Assembly: GCA_030142985.1 (NCBI GenBank)
Contig: CP125320.1
Coordinates: 563,639-627,638, forward strand
Length of the DNA: 64,000 nt
Reading direction: 5' to 3'
Origin: Candidatus Ruthturnera sp. Tsphm01
GTDB taxonomy: Bacteria > Pseudomonadota > Gammaproteobacteria > PS1 > Pseudothioglobaceae
Made by a program: the position numbers and the translations under genes. Position 1 is the stretch's first letter. Every line of letters starts with the position of its first letter. The notes below the pieces were generated by a model, which ran no database searches, was not told where the DNA came from, and saw nothing but the letters and a program-made list of their open reading frames with translations. This document shows positions 39,997 through 48,908 of the stretch, in pieces.

Positions 39997-41262
39997 GAGA
40001 CCTTTGAATAATTCATAATTCCCCATCCTAATTTCAACTTTTACAATTTTTCAAAAATATTTTCAAAATTTTCCCTATTTTTCTATAAAAACCTAAAAAA
40101 CATCTTGCTTATCTGAGTTTTCATCGCCACATTTTTCTATTTTTACCCTTTTGCCACTCATTGGACGCAACAATCCTGCAAGTCTCGCATCTGTTTAAAA
40201 ATGTTCATTCCAGTTTTAAGGTTGTGACTCATGGCAATTAGTTGCGCTCTGGTTTTGTTTCTTTCTAGTCCAAGGTATCTTGCCTTGGCTAATCCGTGAT
40301 GAAGCTTAAGTAGTCCAAAAGTGCGCTCAACAATATAGCGAATGGATGAGCGTTGTTTATTCTCTTGTTTCTGTTGCTTGGTTAAAGGCTTGTTTCTGTA
40401 GGCACGGTGCAATATTTTATTATTTTCTTTGCCTAGTTTTTCATCATTGTTTTTATTGGCATAAGCGCTATCAGCATAGACTTGTCCACATGTTTTTATT
40501 TTACTGTTAGTGCGTTCTACCTCTAATAATTTATCAAACTCTTGTGAGTCGTGTACATTACCTGGAGTGTAAGTCATTTTCTTAACAAAACCATCTTCAT
40601 CGGTATTGGCGTGCATCTTAAAACCATAGGTGGTTTTACGTTTGCCATCGGCTGCTATTTTGACATTGTATTTTGCCTCTTTATCTTGAGTGTTGTTGCC
40701 ATCCTTGCCTTTACGCTTGCGTGATTGTTTGGCTTCTATAACGGTGGCATCAATGATGTTGATTGAACCCAAGGAAACAATGATTGAATTTTGTTCAAGA
40801 TGGGTATTGATTTGCTCTAGTAGAGGCGCTAGTAATTTCTCGGTGCTGAGTAGTTGCCTGAAACGCCAAATGCTAGAATGATCAGGCACATTTTCAGACA
40901 AAGACAAATCAATAAAACGTCTGAACATTAAATCTCTGGCAATTTGCTTTTCTAGCGCCTCATCACTTAGACCGTACCAAGCTTGAAGGATTAGGATTTT
41001 AAACATTATCAGTGGCGGATAACTGGGTGCACCCCTAATAGAAGAATACAAGTTCGAAAGTGTTTGCTCTATCTCGTTCCAGTTGATGATGTTGTGTACA
41101 TCATCAAGTTCTGATAGGGATTTGTGATCTACAACAAGAGAATCTGCAAATGAGTTTTGTTGGGTGTTTTTCCAAGACATTTTTGATATTTTTAAAGTTG
41201 TTTTTAGATGGGTGTTATTTTACTAGATTGTTGGGTTTTTAGTTGATTTATGCAAAGGTCTC
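39997..41262 (-). mobile_element. IS5-family insertion sequence (1,266 bp)
   Basis: Ends are GAGACCTTTG at 39997 and its inverted copy CAAAGGTCTC ending at 41262. The flanks both read TTATT (39992-39996 and 41263-41267), a possible target duplication. It holds one complete transposase gene on the minus strand. A truncated copy, almost identical, lies at 45751-46256, and older relics of related elements occur at 47583-48010 and as bare ends elsewhere. Confidence 0.88.
40158..41180 (-). CDS. IS5-family DDE transposase
   Basis: 340 residues. An N-terminal IS5 domain with YPPLIMFKILILQAWYGLSD near residues 54-73 and a DHSSIWRFRQ motif is followed by a DDE nuclease domain: Asp in NIIDATVIEAKQ near residue 142, Asp in VYADSAYANKNN near residue 228, and the Glu of RYIVERTFGLLK near residue 275. 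It looks intact and should be functional. Confidence 0.93.
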   Translation of the reverse strand: MSWKNTQQNSFADSLVVDHKSLSELDDVHNIINWNEIEQTLSNLYSSIRGAPSYPPLIMFKILILQAWYGLSDEALEKQIARDLMFRRFIDLSLSENVPDHSSIWRFRQLLSTEKLLAPLLEQINTHLEQNSIIVSLGSINIIDATVIEAKQSRKRKGKDGNNTQDKEAKYNVKIAADGKRKTTYGFKMHANTDEDGFVKKMTYTPGNVHDSQEFDKLLEVERTNSKIKTCGQVYADSAYANKNNDEKLGKENNKILHRAYRNKPLTKQQKQENKQRSSIRYIVERTFGLLKLHHGLAKARYLGLERNKTRAQLIAMSHNLKTGMNIFKQMRDLQDCCVQ

Positions 41263-41305
41263 TTATTATATTAAAACAAAAAATTATAACAACATAATTT
41301 ATTTT

Positions 41306-42044
41306 GGGTCTAGATAACTTTAGAGGCATAAAAACATGGTAAATTGTTGTTATGTCAGTAAAAAACAAGTATGTAAAACATGCTCATATTTCTGAGGTTA
41401 AATTTAGGCAGATAATTTTGTTGTTTTCTGAGGATTTGAGTGCAACTCAAATCTCTCATTTAACAAAAATATCCAGACCAACAGTTAATAAATATTTGAC
41501 CGCTGTTAGACTCAGGATATTGGAATTATCTTTACTTCAATCTGACCCACTAGTGGGTCAGATTGAAGTGGACGAAAGTTATTTTGGCGCACGGCGCGTC
41601 CGCGGAAAACGCGGCCGTGACGCCAAGGGTAAGACAATAGTATTTGGCTTGTTAAAAAGAGGTAATGAGGTGTATACAGAGATAGTTCCAGATTGCAAAA
41701 GCGCTATCCTACAAAGGATTATCAAGGGTAAAGCCGGTGTAGAGAGTGTTATTCATTCAGATGGGTAGCGTGGGTATAATGGTTTAGTAGATTTTGATTA
41801 TAAGAAGCATTTTAGGGTATATCATAGCAAGAACAAGTTTGCTAGAGGAAACTCTCATATTAACGGCATAGAGTCGTTTTGGGAATATGCCAAAACTAGA
41901 CTAGTAAAATTTAAAGAAATGGATAAAAAGATGTTTAATCTGCACCTTAAGGAATGTGAATTTAGATTCAATAATCGTAAGCAAAGTATTTACAAAATTT
42001 TGCTTGGAATTTTTAGAAAAGAGCCTCTAAAGTTATCTTGACCC
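41306..42044 (+). mobile_element. IS1595-family insertion sequence (739 bp)
   Basis: Inverted ends GGGTCTAGATAACTTTAGAG (from 41306) and its near-match ending at 42044 (two mismatches over 22 bases). It is flanked by a perfect 8-bp direct repeat TTTATTTT (41298-41305 and 42045-42052), as expected for IS1595. The right-hand repeat includes the pepA stop codon. The transposase has an in-frame stop, so this copy is probably dead. Confidence 0.88.
41352..42041 (+). pseudogene. IS1595-family transposase with an in-frame amber codon
   Basis: The frame 41352-42041 reads as an IS1595/IS1016-type transposase: a helix-turn-helix N-terminus (ATQISHLTKISRPTVNKYL), the DDE first Asp in GQIEVDESYFGARRVRGKRG, VIHSDG, then TAG (41766-41768) where the family has Trp (SDGWRGYNGL), then RGYNGLVDFDYKKHFRV and NGIESFWEYAKTRLVKF to the end. 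A single TGG to TAG change explains it, so the loss is recent. Confidence 0.88.
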
Positions 42045-42045
42045 T

Positions 42046-43473
42046 TTATTTTTTGATTTTATCCATAATAAACTGCGTTAATAGCGATACTGGACGACCT
42101 GTTGCGCCTTTTTTATCACCACTTAGCCACGCCGTACCTGCAATATCTAAATGCGCCCAGCGATAATCTTGGGTAAATCTGGATAAAAAACACCCAGCAG
42201 TAACAGAGCCTGCTTCACGCCCACCAATATTTGCCATATCGGCAAAATTTGATTTCAGCAATTCATCATACTCATCTTCAATAGGTAATTGCCACACACC
42301 ATCAAGCGCAGTTTTAGCAGCACTGATAATATCATTAGCCAAATCTTGGTCATTACTCATAAGCCCAGAATTATGCTTGCCTAGTGCAATAATCACCGCA
42401 CCTGTAAGCGTGGCAACATCAATCACCACTTTTGGATTAAACTTCTTAACATAAGTCAGTGCATCGCACAAAATCAAACGCCCTTCTGCATCTGTATTCA
42501 AAATTTCAATCGTTTGCCCTGACATAGACTTAACAACATCACCAGGCTTAGAAGCATTATGTGCTGGCATATTCTCAACCGCTGGCACCACAACAACTAA
42601 ATTAATGTTTGGTTTAATTTGCGCAATAGCACGCATTGTGCCTAATACAGAAGCTGCACCACACATGTCATATTTCATCTCATCCATACTTGCGCCAGGT
42701 TTAAGCGAAATACCGCCACTATCAAAAGTAACGCCTTTACCCACTAGCACAATCGGCTTTTCATTGCCATTACCTTGATAGCTCAAACTAATGAGTTTTG
42801 GCGGCTCAATCGAACCTTTAGAGACTGATAATAACGACCCCATACCAAGTTTATCCATATCCGCCTCTTCCAAAACTTCACATTCAAGCTTAAACTCTTT
42901 AGCTAAAGACATGGCCGTATCTGCTAAATAGTTAGGTGTACAGACATTGGGCGGTAAATCCCCTAAATGGCGCGTTAAAGACATGCCATCAGCAATTGCC
43001 TGTCCTTGCATTAAGGCATGTGTATCATCCATAGTAGATTGAACAGTAATGTGCTCAATGCCACTACTTTGCTTATCATTACCGACTTTTTGAACTTTAT
43101 AAGTCGCATTACTCATTATTCTGGCAGTTGTCTTATGTACCCACGATTCATCAAAACCTTTAATTTCAACACTTTGAATCATTAAATTTTTAGCCTTAAT
43201 TTCAACAAGTACAACACTCACAGCGCTCAACGCTTTAACATAATCCTTAGCATTCACAGGCGTATCACCAAGCCCAGCAACAATCACTTGCTTAGATTTA
43301 AAACCAGAAACCAAACTTAATAATAGCACCTTTCCAGATTTAGACTCAAAATGATTAAGCTTAATTAATTTTTGAATATTCTCATCACTAAAAACTGTAT
43401 TAGAATTACAAAACACAACCACGCAACCACCTTCAAAGTGTTGAATTGTTTCATTAATCAGTGAAAATTTCAT
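42046..43473 (-). CDS. pepA: Leucyl aminopeptidase (M17)
   Basis: Cytosolic metallo-aminopeptidase. Metal and active-site motifs are VGKGVTFDSGGISLKPG and the family signature NTDAEGRLILCDAL (split region near residues 323-336 of the mature frame). The frame stays open upstream to 43722, but the first residues there are low-complexity and overlap the divergent dsbC; the ATG at 43471-43473 gives MKFSLINETIQHF and 475 residues, close to the usual 480-500, and is preferred. The IS1595 element sits against its stop codon. Confidence 0.93.
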   Translation of the reverse strand: MKFSLINETIQHFEGGCVVVFCNSNTVFSDENIQKLIKLNHFESKSGKVLLLSLVSGFKSKQVIVAGLGDTPVNAKDYVKALSAVSVVLVEIKAKNLMIQSVEIKGFDESWVHKTTARIMSNATYKVQKVGNDKQSSGIEHITVQSTMDDTHALMQGQAIADGMSLTRHLGDLPPNVCTPNYLADTAMSLAKEFKLECEVLEEADMDKLGMGSLLSVSKGSIEPPKLISLSYQGNGNEKPIVLVGKGVTFDSGGISLKPGASMDEMKYDMCGAASVLGTMRAIAQIKPNINLVVVVPAVENMPAHNASKPGDVVKSMSGQTIEILNTDAEGRLILCDALTYVKKFNPKVVIDVATLTGAVIIALGKHNSGLMSNDQDLANDIISAAKTALDGVWQLPIEDEYDELLKSNFADMANIGGREAGSVTAGCFLSRFTQDYRWAHLDIAGTAWLSGDKKGATGRPVSLLTQFIMDKIKK

Positions 43474-43555
43474 CTTAAAGTCCCATAAAAAATATAATGC
43501 CCGTATTCTACCCAAAAAGGTAAAATTAATTGGTTTATTCGACCAATTATTCATT

Positions 43556-44275
43556 ATGCTTAAATTACTATTTATTGCAATCACCTTGTTTTCTAATATT
43601 GCTTTTGCAGACAAAAACGCAATTATTAACAATCTGTATCCATTTTTTGGCACGATTGATAAACAAGACATTTTCAAAACGCCATTAAACGGTATTTTTG
43701 AGATAATTGTCCATAATCCCATTGATTCTCTTTTAGTGTCTGAAAATGGCCGTTATTTAATCCAAGGCGATATTGTTGACCTAACCACTAGACAATTGTT
43801 GCCAATGAGCGGTAAGGTTAAATTGATTAAACAGTCCTTAATTGACACAATTGACGAACGTGATAAAATCATTTACCCAGCAAAAAATGAAAAAAATATC
43901 ATTCATGTATTTACTGATGTTGACTGTCTGTTTTGTAAAAAACTTCATAATGGTATGAAAGAGATGAATGATTTGGGTATTACCGTTAAATACCTCGCTT
44001 CTCCACTCGCATCCTTACATCCAACAGCGCAAGAAAAAATGGAAAAAATTTGGTGCGCTGATGATCCGGTCAAAGCGATGAATGATTATAAGAAAAATAA
44101 AATTGTGCCCAACTCAAAAACTTGTAATAACCCAGTGGCTGAGCAATTGGCAATTTCTAAGAAACTCGGTGTGAATGGCACGCCTGCTATATTCCTAGAA
44201 GATGGTACGCACTTACCTGGTTATGTGCCGCCTGCCATCTTGTTACAAAAAATTAAAACAACGATTGGAGAATAA
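43556..44275 (+). CDS. dsbC: DsbC-like thiol:disulfide isomerase
   Basis: Periplasmic disulfide isomerase. A signal peptide (MLKLLFIAITLFSNIAFA) precedes an N-terminal dimerisation domain and a thioredoxin-like domain with the active site VDCLFCKKLHNGM near residues 122-134 and the cis-Pro loop GVNGTPAIFLEDG near residue 203. 239 residues is normal. It is divergent from pepA and its end overlaps rsmB. Confidence 0.92.
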   Translation: MLKLLFIAITLFSNIAFADKNAIINNLYPFFGTIDKQDIFKTPLNGIFEIIVHNPIDSLLVSENGRYLIQGDIVDLTTRQLLPMSGKVKLIKQSLIDTIDERDKIIYPAKNEKNIIHVFTDVDCLFCKKLHNGMKEMNDLGITVKYLASPLASLHPTAQEKMEKIWCADDPVKAMNDYKKNKIVPNSKTCNNPVAEQLAISKKLGVNGTPAIFLEDGTHLPGYVPPAILLQKIKTTIGE

Positions 44276-45530
44276 CACCACTAGGGTTGTTGCACTAGAG
44301 GCGATTTATTCTGTCATTATCAACAAAAAATCGCTCAGTGCTTTTAACTACCCAGAAGATAGTGACACACCCTTAATCAAATCTTTAGTTTTTGGTACGA
44401 TTCGCTTTTATCATCAACTAAATGATATTGTCTCCAAACAACTTAAACATTCACTCAAAAAAGAAGACCTTGATATTCACTGCCTAATGCTCTTAGGTGC
44501 TTATCAACTACTTTATTCAAATATTGCCACACATGCCAGTATTTTTGAAACCGTTAATGTTGTTAACACACTCAATAAACCCTGGGCAAAGGCTTTAGTG
44601 AACGCCATACTTAGACAAATTGACCGAGACAAAAAAACACTTCAACAACAAATACATTTCTCACATCCAAGCTGGTTAGTTAAAAAAATTAAGCGCGACT
44701 ATCCAAATGACTTTGAAACGATATTTAAACAAAACAACACCCAAGCACCTATGACTATTCGTGTGCACACTTCGCTTAATTTAGACCGTTACCAACAACA
44801 ATTACAAGAAGAAGGCATCTCATCTCAAAAACTTACCATAGTGCCACAAGCTTTAGTGCTAGATAAGGCCACTACAGTGTTTAACTTAAAAAAGTTTGAG
44901 CAAGGGGCTTGTTACGTCCAAGATGCATCAGCCCAGTTATCTGCACCACTATTAAATCCAAAAAATACTGACTTAATCTTAGATGCTTGCAGTGCGCCAG
45001 GTGGTAAAGCCACGCACCTGTGCGAGTTAGCGCCACAATGCAAAGTTATTGCACTTGATAATAATGATAAGCGACTCACAAAAGTCAGCCAAAATGCACA
45101 ACGCCTTAAAATAACAAACATCCAAACAGTACTGGGTAGTGCGCAAAACCAAGATTGGTGGGATCGCCAGCTATTTGATAAAATTTTACTTGATGTACCT
45201 TGCTCAGCCACAGGCGTTATCCGTCGCCATCCTGATATTAAGCTTCTGCGTAAACCTAAGGACATTATTGCTTTGGTTGCTTTTCAAAAAAGCATCCTTG
45301 AAAACTTATGGCAAATGCTAAAACCAAATGGCGTACTACTATATGCTACTTGTTCAATTTTAAAGGCTGAAAATGAACAACAAATCAGCCATTTTTTAAA
45401 CGCCCATCATAACGCCAAAGAAATCAAAATAGAGCTAGATTGGGGTGTTAATACAGCTATAGGCAGACAACAACTGCCCACTTATAATTTTGATGGCTTT
45501 TACTACGCCAAAATTATAAAACTAACGTAA
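44265..45530 (+). CDS. rsmB: 16S rRNA (cytosine-967-C5)-methyltransferase
   Basis: Two-domain protein: an NusB-like RNA-binding N-terminus (TRVVALEAIYSVI) and a SAM-dependent RsmB domain with LDACSAPGGKATHLCEL near the middle, and the catalytic Cys pair in LLDVPCSATGVIRRHPDI and YATCSILKAENEQQI. The frame is open from an ATG at 44202, well inside dsbC; the TTG at 44265 gives LENNTTRVVALEA and a shorter overlap, so it is the likelier start (421 residues). The ribosome site there is weak, so the start is not certain. Confidence 0.88.
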   Translation: MENNTTRVVALEAIYSVIINKKSLSAFNYPEDSDTPLIKSLVFGTIRFYHQLNDIVSKQLKHSLKKEDLDIHCLMLLGAYQLLYSNIATHASIFETVNVVNTLNKPWAKALVNAILRQIDRDKKTLQQQIHFSHPSWLVKKIKRDYPNDFETIFKQNNTQAPMTIRVHTSLNLDRYQQQLQEEGISSQKLTIVPQALVLDKATTVFNLKKFEQGACYVQDASAQLSAPLLNPKNTDLILDACSAPGGKATHLCELAPQCKVIALDNNDKRLTKVSQNAQRLKITNIQTVLGSAQNQDWWDRQLFDKILLDVPCSATGVIRRHPDIKLLRKPKDIIALVAFQKSILENLWQMLKPNGVLLYATCSILKAENEQQISHFLNAHHNAKEIKIELDWGVNTAIGRQQLPTYNFDGFYYAKIIKLT

Positions 45531-45750
45531 AGTAAGTTCAATCGTCACTCTATTTACCAGCAAAATTCACGCACGTTTTTTTTTGTTAATTTTAATAGGT
45601 TGCCTGATACAATAAAACCCTTTCTTATATGGCCCGCCCTGAGTAAGCAAAAAAACACTTTATATAACAACAAAAACCCACAACTTGCCCAAGCAAAAAA
45701 TTGCAACTTTTTGGTAAAATATAATCCAATTCCTTGCAAATTTTTCATTA
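45531..45750. other. Intergenic stretch without a recognisable gene
   Basis: 220 bases after rsmB, AT-rich. No frame in either direction gives a credible protein; the minus-strand 117-codon frame at 45554-45907 runs through the IS relic and is antisense to it. No hairpin with a T-run was found that would serve as a clear rsmB terminator. Confidence 0.5.
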
Positions 45751-46256
45751 AAAATAAAAACATGTGGACAAGTCTATGCTGATAGCGCTTACGCCAATAA
45801 AAACAATGATGAAAAACTAGGCAAAGAAAATAATAAAATATTGCACCGTGCCTACAGAAACAAGCCTTTAACCAAGCAACAGAAACAAGAGAATAAACAA
45901 CGCTCATCCATTCGCTATATTGTTGAGCGCACTTTTGGACTACTTAAGCTTCATCACGGATTAGCCAAGGCAAGATACCTTGGACTAGAAAGAAACAAAA
46001 CCAGAGCGCAACTAATTGCCATGAGTCACAACCTTAAAACTGGAATGAACATTTTTAAACAGATGCGAGACTTGCAGGATTGTTGCGTCCAATGAGTGGC
46101 AAAAGGGTAAAAATAGAAAAATGTGGCGATGAAAACTCAGATAAGCAAGATGTTTTTTAGGTTTTTATAGAAAAATAGGGAAAATTTTGAAAATATTTTT
46201 GAAAAATTGTAAAAGTTGAAATTAGGATGGGGAATTATGAATTATTCAAAGGTCTC
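45751..46256 (+). mobile_element. IS5-family insertion sequence, 5'-truncated copy
   Basis: 506 bases matching the minus-strand sequence of 39997-40502 essentially base for base, in the opposite orientation, ending in the terminal CAAAGGTCTC at 46256. It retains the last part of the transposase (84 codons in frame at 45841-46095, with the VERTFGLLK Glu) and the 3' end; the transposase start and other terminus are missing. It abuts the left edge of the tRNA-Asn element. Confidence 0.85.
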
Positions 46257-46293
46257 TATGAATTAAACAAAGAATAAACTATAATTAAAGGCG

Positions 46294-46373
46294 TTTTTTA
46301 ATTATAATTAATGAATTTGGCTCCTCGAGCTGGGCTCGAACCAGCGACAAATGGATTAACAGTCCGTTGCTCT
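46294..46373 (-). repeat. Left attachment repeat: displaced 3' part of tRNA-Asn (attL)
   Basis: 46294-46365 is identical over 72 bases to 58286-58357, then one mismatch (G for A at 46366) and seven more matching bases to 46373. The block includes the 3' portion of tRNA-Asn (anticodon arm to CCA) and about 25 bases downstream of it. The remaining 5' portion of the tRNA is absent, so this is not a functional tRNA but an integration scar. The integrase gene lies 336 bases inside. Confidence 0.85.
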
Positions 46374-46417
46374 CGTTTGTCTGAATTCATACAATTTTCA
46401 AGGATTATACTAAATAA

Positions 46418-46666
46418 ATGAGTGTTTTCGTAAACAATTTCAAAAAAAAATTTAACAAGATGTTATCTAACGAAAATTTGAACCCTGCTAGATTTGCTAA
46501 AGTGTCTAATATAACAATGACAGCTGCTTATGATTATAAATATGGACGATCAGTGCCATCTAGTGCTAATTTGTACAATATTTTAAACGCTTTTCCTATA
46601 TACACTTGTTATTTACTGGATTTAGACCCGAAAGAATTCTCAAAACAAATAATCTTTAAAGAGTAG
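46418..46666 (+). CDS. Small helix-turn-helix protein next to the integrase
   Basis: 82 residues with a Xre-like HTH pattern: NENLNPARFAKVSNITMTAAYDY (residues 18-40) gives the two helices, followed by SVPSSANLYNILNAFP. The position ahead of the integrase suggests an excisionase or regulator of the element. No family was recognised with certainty. Confidence 0.6.
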   Translation: MSVFVNNFKKKFNKMLSNENLNPARFAKVSNITMTAAYDYKYGRSVPSSANLYNILNAFPIYTCYLLDLDPKEFSKQIIFKE

Positions 46667-46708
46667 ATTTTATATTTATTCTAACTCTTTTTTTTAAAGA
46701 GAATAAGC

Positions 46709-47584
46709 ATGAAATTAGAAGAATTACTTACATTGTATCAACAAGAGAAACCCCAACTTTCACCTAGAACAATTCAAAAATATAAATCTGTTATCACAAT
46801 GTTTATTCGAGATTCAGAGATTAGCGGTATCTATATTACTCACAATAAATGTGTTGAATGGCGTAACAAAATATTAAAAAGATCAAGCGCTGGTAATTGT
46901 AATAATTATCATAGACACATGAAATCTTTGTTTAATTTTGCAGTTAAAGAGGGTTATTTAGATACCAATGTTTTTAAATCGATTGATTTTTTAAAAGTAA
47001 ATAACATTAAACGCAAAACAATTAGTCAAGCAACATTGGATAAATTATTAACTGTAATAAAATATGATGAATATTATTCACACCATGCATGGTTCTATTT
47101 GGCAATGATTGATGTCTTTATATTTACTGCTATTCGCCGCAGACAATTAATTGGTATCAGATGGTGCGACATTAATTTTGACAATAAAACTCTATACCTG
47201 GATGCCAAGTATTCAAAAAATAACAACGATAACTTGGTCCCTATTAATCAAATTTTAATAGACCATTTCCTTGTGCTAAAAAGAAAATCAAAAAATCTAA
47301 GGCAATCGGAACAGGTATTTAACATTACAAAATTCATAAATAAATATAAAGGCAATCGGATGAATGAAGAACATATTTCAAGACTATTCACAAAATGGTC
47401 AAATAGGATTGATATTCAAGTGTCGCCACATAGATTTAGACATACAACAGCTACTAAAATTGCAAACAGCGGGTGCAACCTTAAGTCATTACAAAAATTA
47501 CTAAATCATAGGAATATTAAAACTACTATGAGTTATATTGAAGTAAATATTGATGACTTAAGGAAAATACAATCAATTTTATAG
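46709..47584 (+). CDS. int: Tyrosine recombinase (integrase)
   Basis: 291 residues: an N-terminal SAM-like core-binding domain (residues 1-95) and a catalytic domain with the tyrosine recombinase residues Arg143 (AIRRRQL), His241 and Arg244 (SPHRFRHTTA), His267 (LLNHRN) and Tyr276 (TTMSYIEV). All are present, so it should be active. It is placed directly inside the left tRNA-Asn repeat, as expected for the integrase of the 12-kb element. Confidence 0.93.
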   Translation: MKLEELLTLYQQEKPQLSPRTIQKYKSVITMFIRDSEISGIYITHNKCVEWRNKILKRSSAGNCNNYHRHMKSLFNFAVKEGYLDTNVFKSIDFLKVNNIKRKTISQATLDKLLTVIKYDEYYSHHAWFYLAMIDVFIFTAIRRRQLIGIRWCDINFDNKTLYLDAKYSKNNNDNLVPINQILIDHFLVLKRKSKNLRQSEQVFNITKFINKYKGNRMNEEHISRLFTKWSNRIDIQVSPHRFRHTTATKIANSGCNLKSLQKLLNHRNIKTTMSYIEVNIDDLRKIQSIL

Positions 47585-48010
47585 ACCTTTGCGTAATTCA
47601 CAATTTCTCATCTTGATTTCAACCTTTATACTTTTTTTAAAAATATTTTATAAAACTTCCTGTATTTTCCCATAAGAACCTAAAAACACCCAGTTTGTCT
47701 GGATTTATTTCTCTGTTTTCCAAGATATCTTGCTTTGCCTAGGCCGTAATGAAATTTGAGTAGTTCAAAGGTTCACCTAACAATATAGTCTTTGTTCTTT
47801 TCTACATCTAGCAATTTAGCAAATTCTTGCGAGTCATGAACATTACCTGGCGTATAGGTCATCTTTTTAACAAAGCCATTCTCATCAGTATTGGCAAGAG
47901 AATCTGCAAATGAGTTCTATTGGGTGTTTTTTCCAAGACATTTTAGGTGTTTTTAAAGTTAATTTATATGGGTGTTGTTTTATCAGATTGGTGGTTTTTA
48001 GTTGATTTAT
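47583..48010 (-). mobile_element. Degenerate, internally deleted IS5-family relic
   Basis: Begins AGACCTTTGC and ends near AGTTGATTTAT, like the two ends of the IS5 element at 39997-41262, and in between retains scattered matches (ACATTACCTGG, the CATCTTTTTAACAAAGCC stretch, GAGAATCTGCAAATGAGTT). Much of the transposase is missing and the remains are full of changes, so this is an older related copy. It abuts the integrase stop. Confidence 0.7.
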
Positions 48011-48020
48011 AGTAATTGAC

Positions 48021-48797
48021 CTAGTTTTTATTCAATGCGCTCAAACGTTCATGTTCTTGTTGTATCTTATCAACCGCAATAGCAATCATCATATTTAAAA
48101 AAATAAAGCCATTTAAAAAAATAAACGACAAATAATATATCCATGACCACGGATGTATTTCCATGGTTTCATACATCACCTTAGCCCAATCTCCAAAAGT
48201 GATCACTTGAAATAGAGTAAGCATAGAAATAGAAATATTTCCCCATAGGTTAGGATTGATATCCTCAAAAATAAAACTACCGACAGCAGCATACATATAA
48301 AATAAAGTAAACATCAAGAATAACAAATAACCCATTGATGGCAAGCTTCTTATCAATGTATTGATCAGCAGGCGTAAATCAGGAATGGTATCAATTATGT
48401 GCAAAACACGGAGGTAGCTTAAGCGTGCTAAAAATACATATTCACTGTGTTCTATGGCGATTATGCTTATAATTACGATGAGTGAATGAAATACATTCCA
48501 AAAATTGTAAAAAAATCGTTTTTTGTTGGTGCAAATAATAAATCTAAGAATAATTTCAAACAAGAAAAATATTGTTATCGCTGTCTCTATTTTTTCTAAA
48601 ATTAATATATAACCTATATTGTAAGTTTTAACCCCAATTAATAACGTTGAAAAAACGATAATAACAGTTACGATATATCCAAAATATTTATTATTGTGTA
48701 GCTTTAGTAGTGTGTTTTGCATTGCATTGCATTTAACATTATAATTATATTTTTTTTTGAGTTTTTTAATTTTTGAGCGTTGAGGATTTTTGTTCAC
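48021..48797 (-). CDS. Six-transmembrane voltage-gated-type cation channel
   Basis: 258 residues with the ion-transport domain pattern: five or six hydrophobic segments from residue 38, a lone-repeat S4-like helix with basic residues (ARLSYLRVLHIIDTIPDLRL, then LIRSLPSMG), a pore loop TLFQVITFGDWAKVMYE near residues 195-211 and a final helix. This is the single-domain architecture of bacterial NaChBac-type channels, but the filter reads TFGDW where NaChBac has TLESW, so ion selectivity is uncertain. Its start lies inside an inverted repeat (48793-48821). Part of the island cargo. Confidence 0.75.
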   Translation of the reverse strand: MNKNPQRSKIKKLKKKYNYNVKCNAMQNTLLKLHNNKYFGYIVTVIIVFSTLLIGVKTYNIGYILILEKIETAITIFFLFEIILRFIICTNKKRFFYNFWNVFHSLIVIISIIAIEHSEYVFLARLSYLRVLHIIDTIPDLRLLINTLIRSLPSMGYLLFLMFTLFYMYAAVGSFIFEDINPNLWGNISISMLTLFQVITFGDWAKVMYETMEIHPWSWIYYLSFIFLNGFIFLNMMIAIAVDKIQQEHERLSALNKN

Positions 48798-48835
48798 CTG
48801 ACCGTTGACGCGTCAGGTGAATTCAGGCGTTAGGC
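48793..48835 (+). repeat. Inverted repeat with attC-like core
   Basis: Perfect 10-bp inverted repeat TTCACCTGAC (48793-48802) and GTCAGGTGAA (48812-48821) followed by GGCGTTAGGC, which contains GTTAGGC (48829-48835), the consensus core (GTTRRRY) at the recombining end of an integron attC site. The matching inverse core on the far side is not obvious. Possibly half of an old attC site; a plain regulatory hairpin is the alternative. Confidence 0.35.
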
Positions 48836-48908
48836 ATCATCAAGCTCATTTCTTGAAACACAAATAGAGGATTTAGCTGAAAAATTATTATTTTAAGGAG
48901 ATAACATT

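Noticed and set aside
42046..43722. Longer pepA start giving 558 residues
   Set aside because: The additional N-terminus overlaps the divergent dsbC signal peptide region and adds no family sequence; the start at 43473 gives normal length.
45554..45907. 117-codon minus-strand frame after rsmB
   Set aside because: It is antisense to the truncated IS5 transposase over much of its length and has no credible protein features.
46294..46373. Second tRNA-Asn gene at the left repeat
   Set aside because: Only the 3' part is present; the acceptor 5' strand and D-arm are replaced by unrelated sequence, so no cloverleaf can form.
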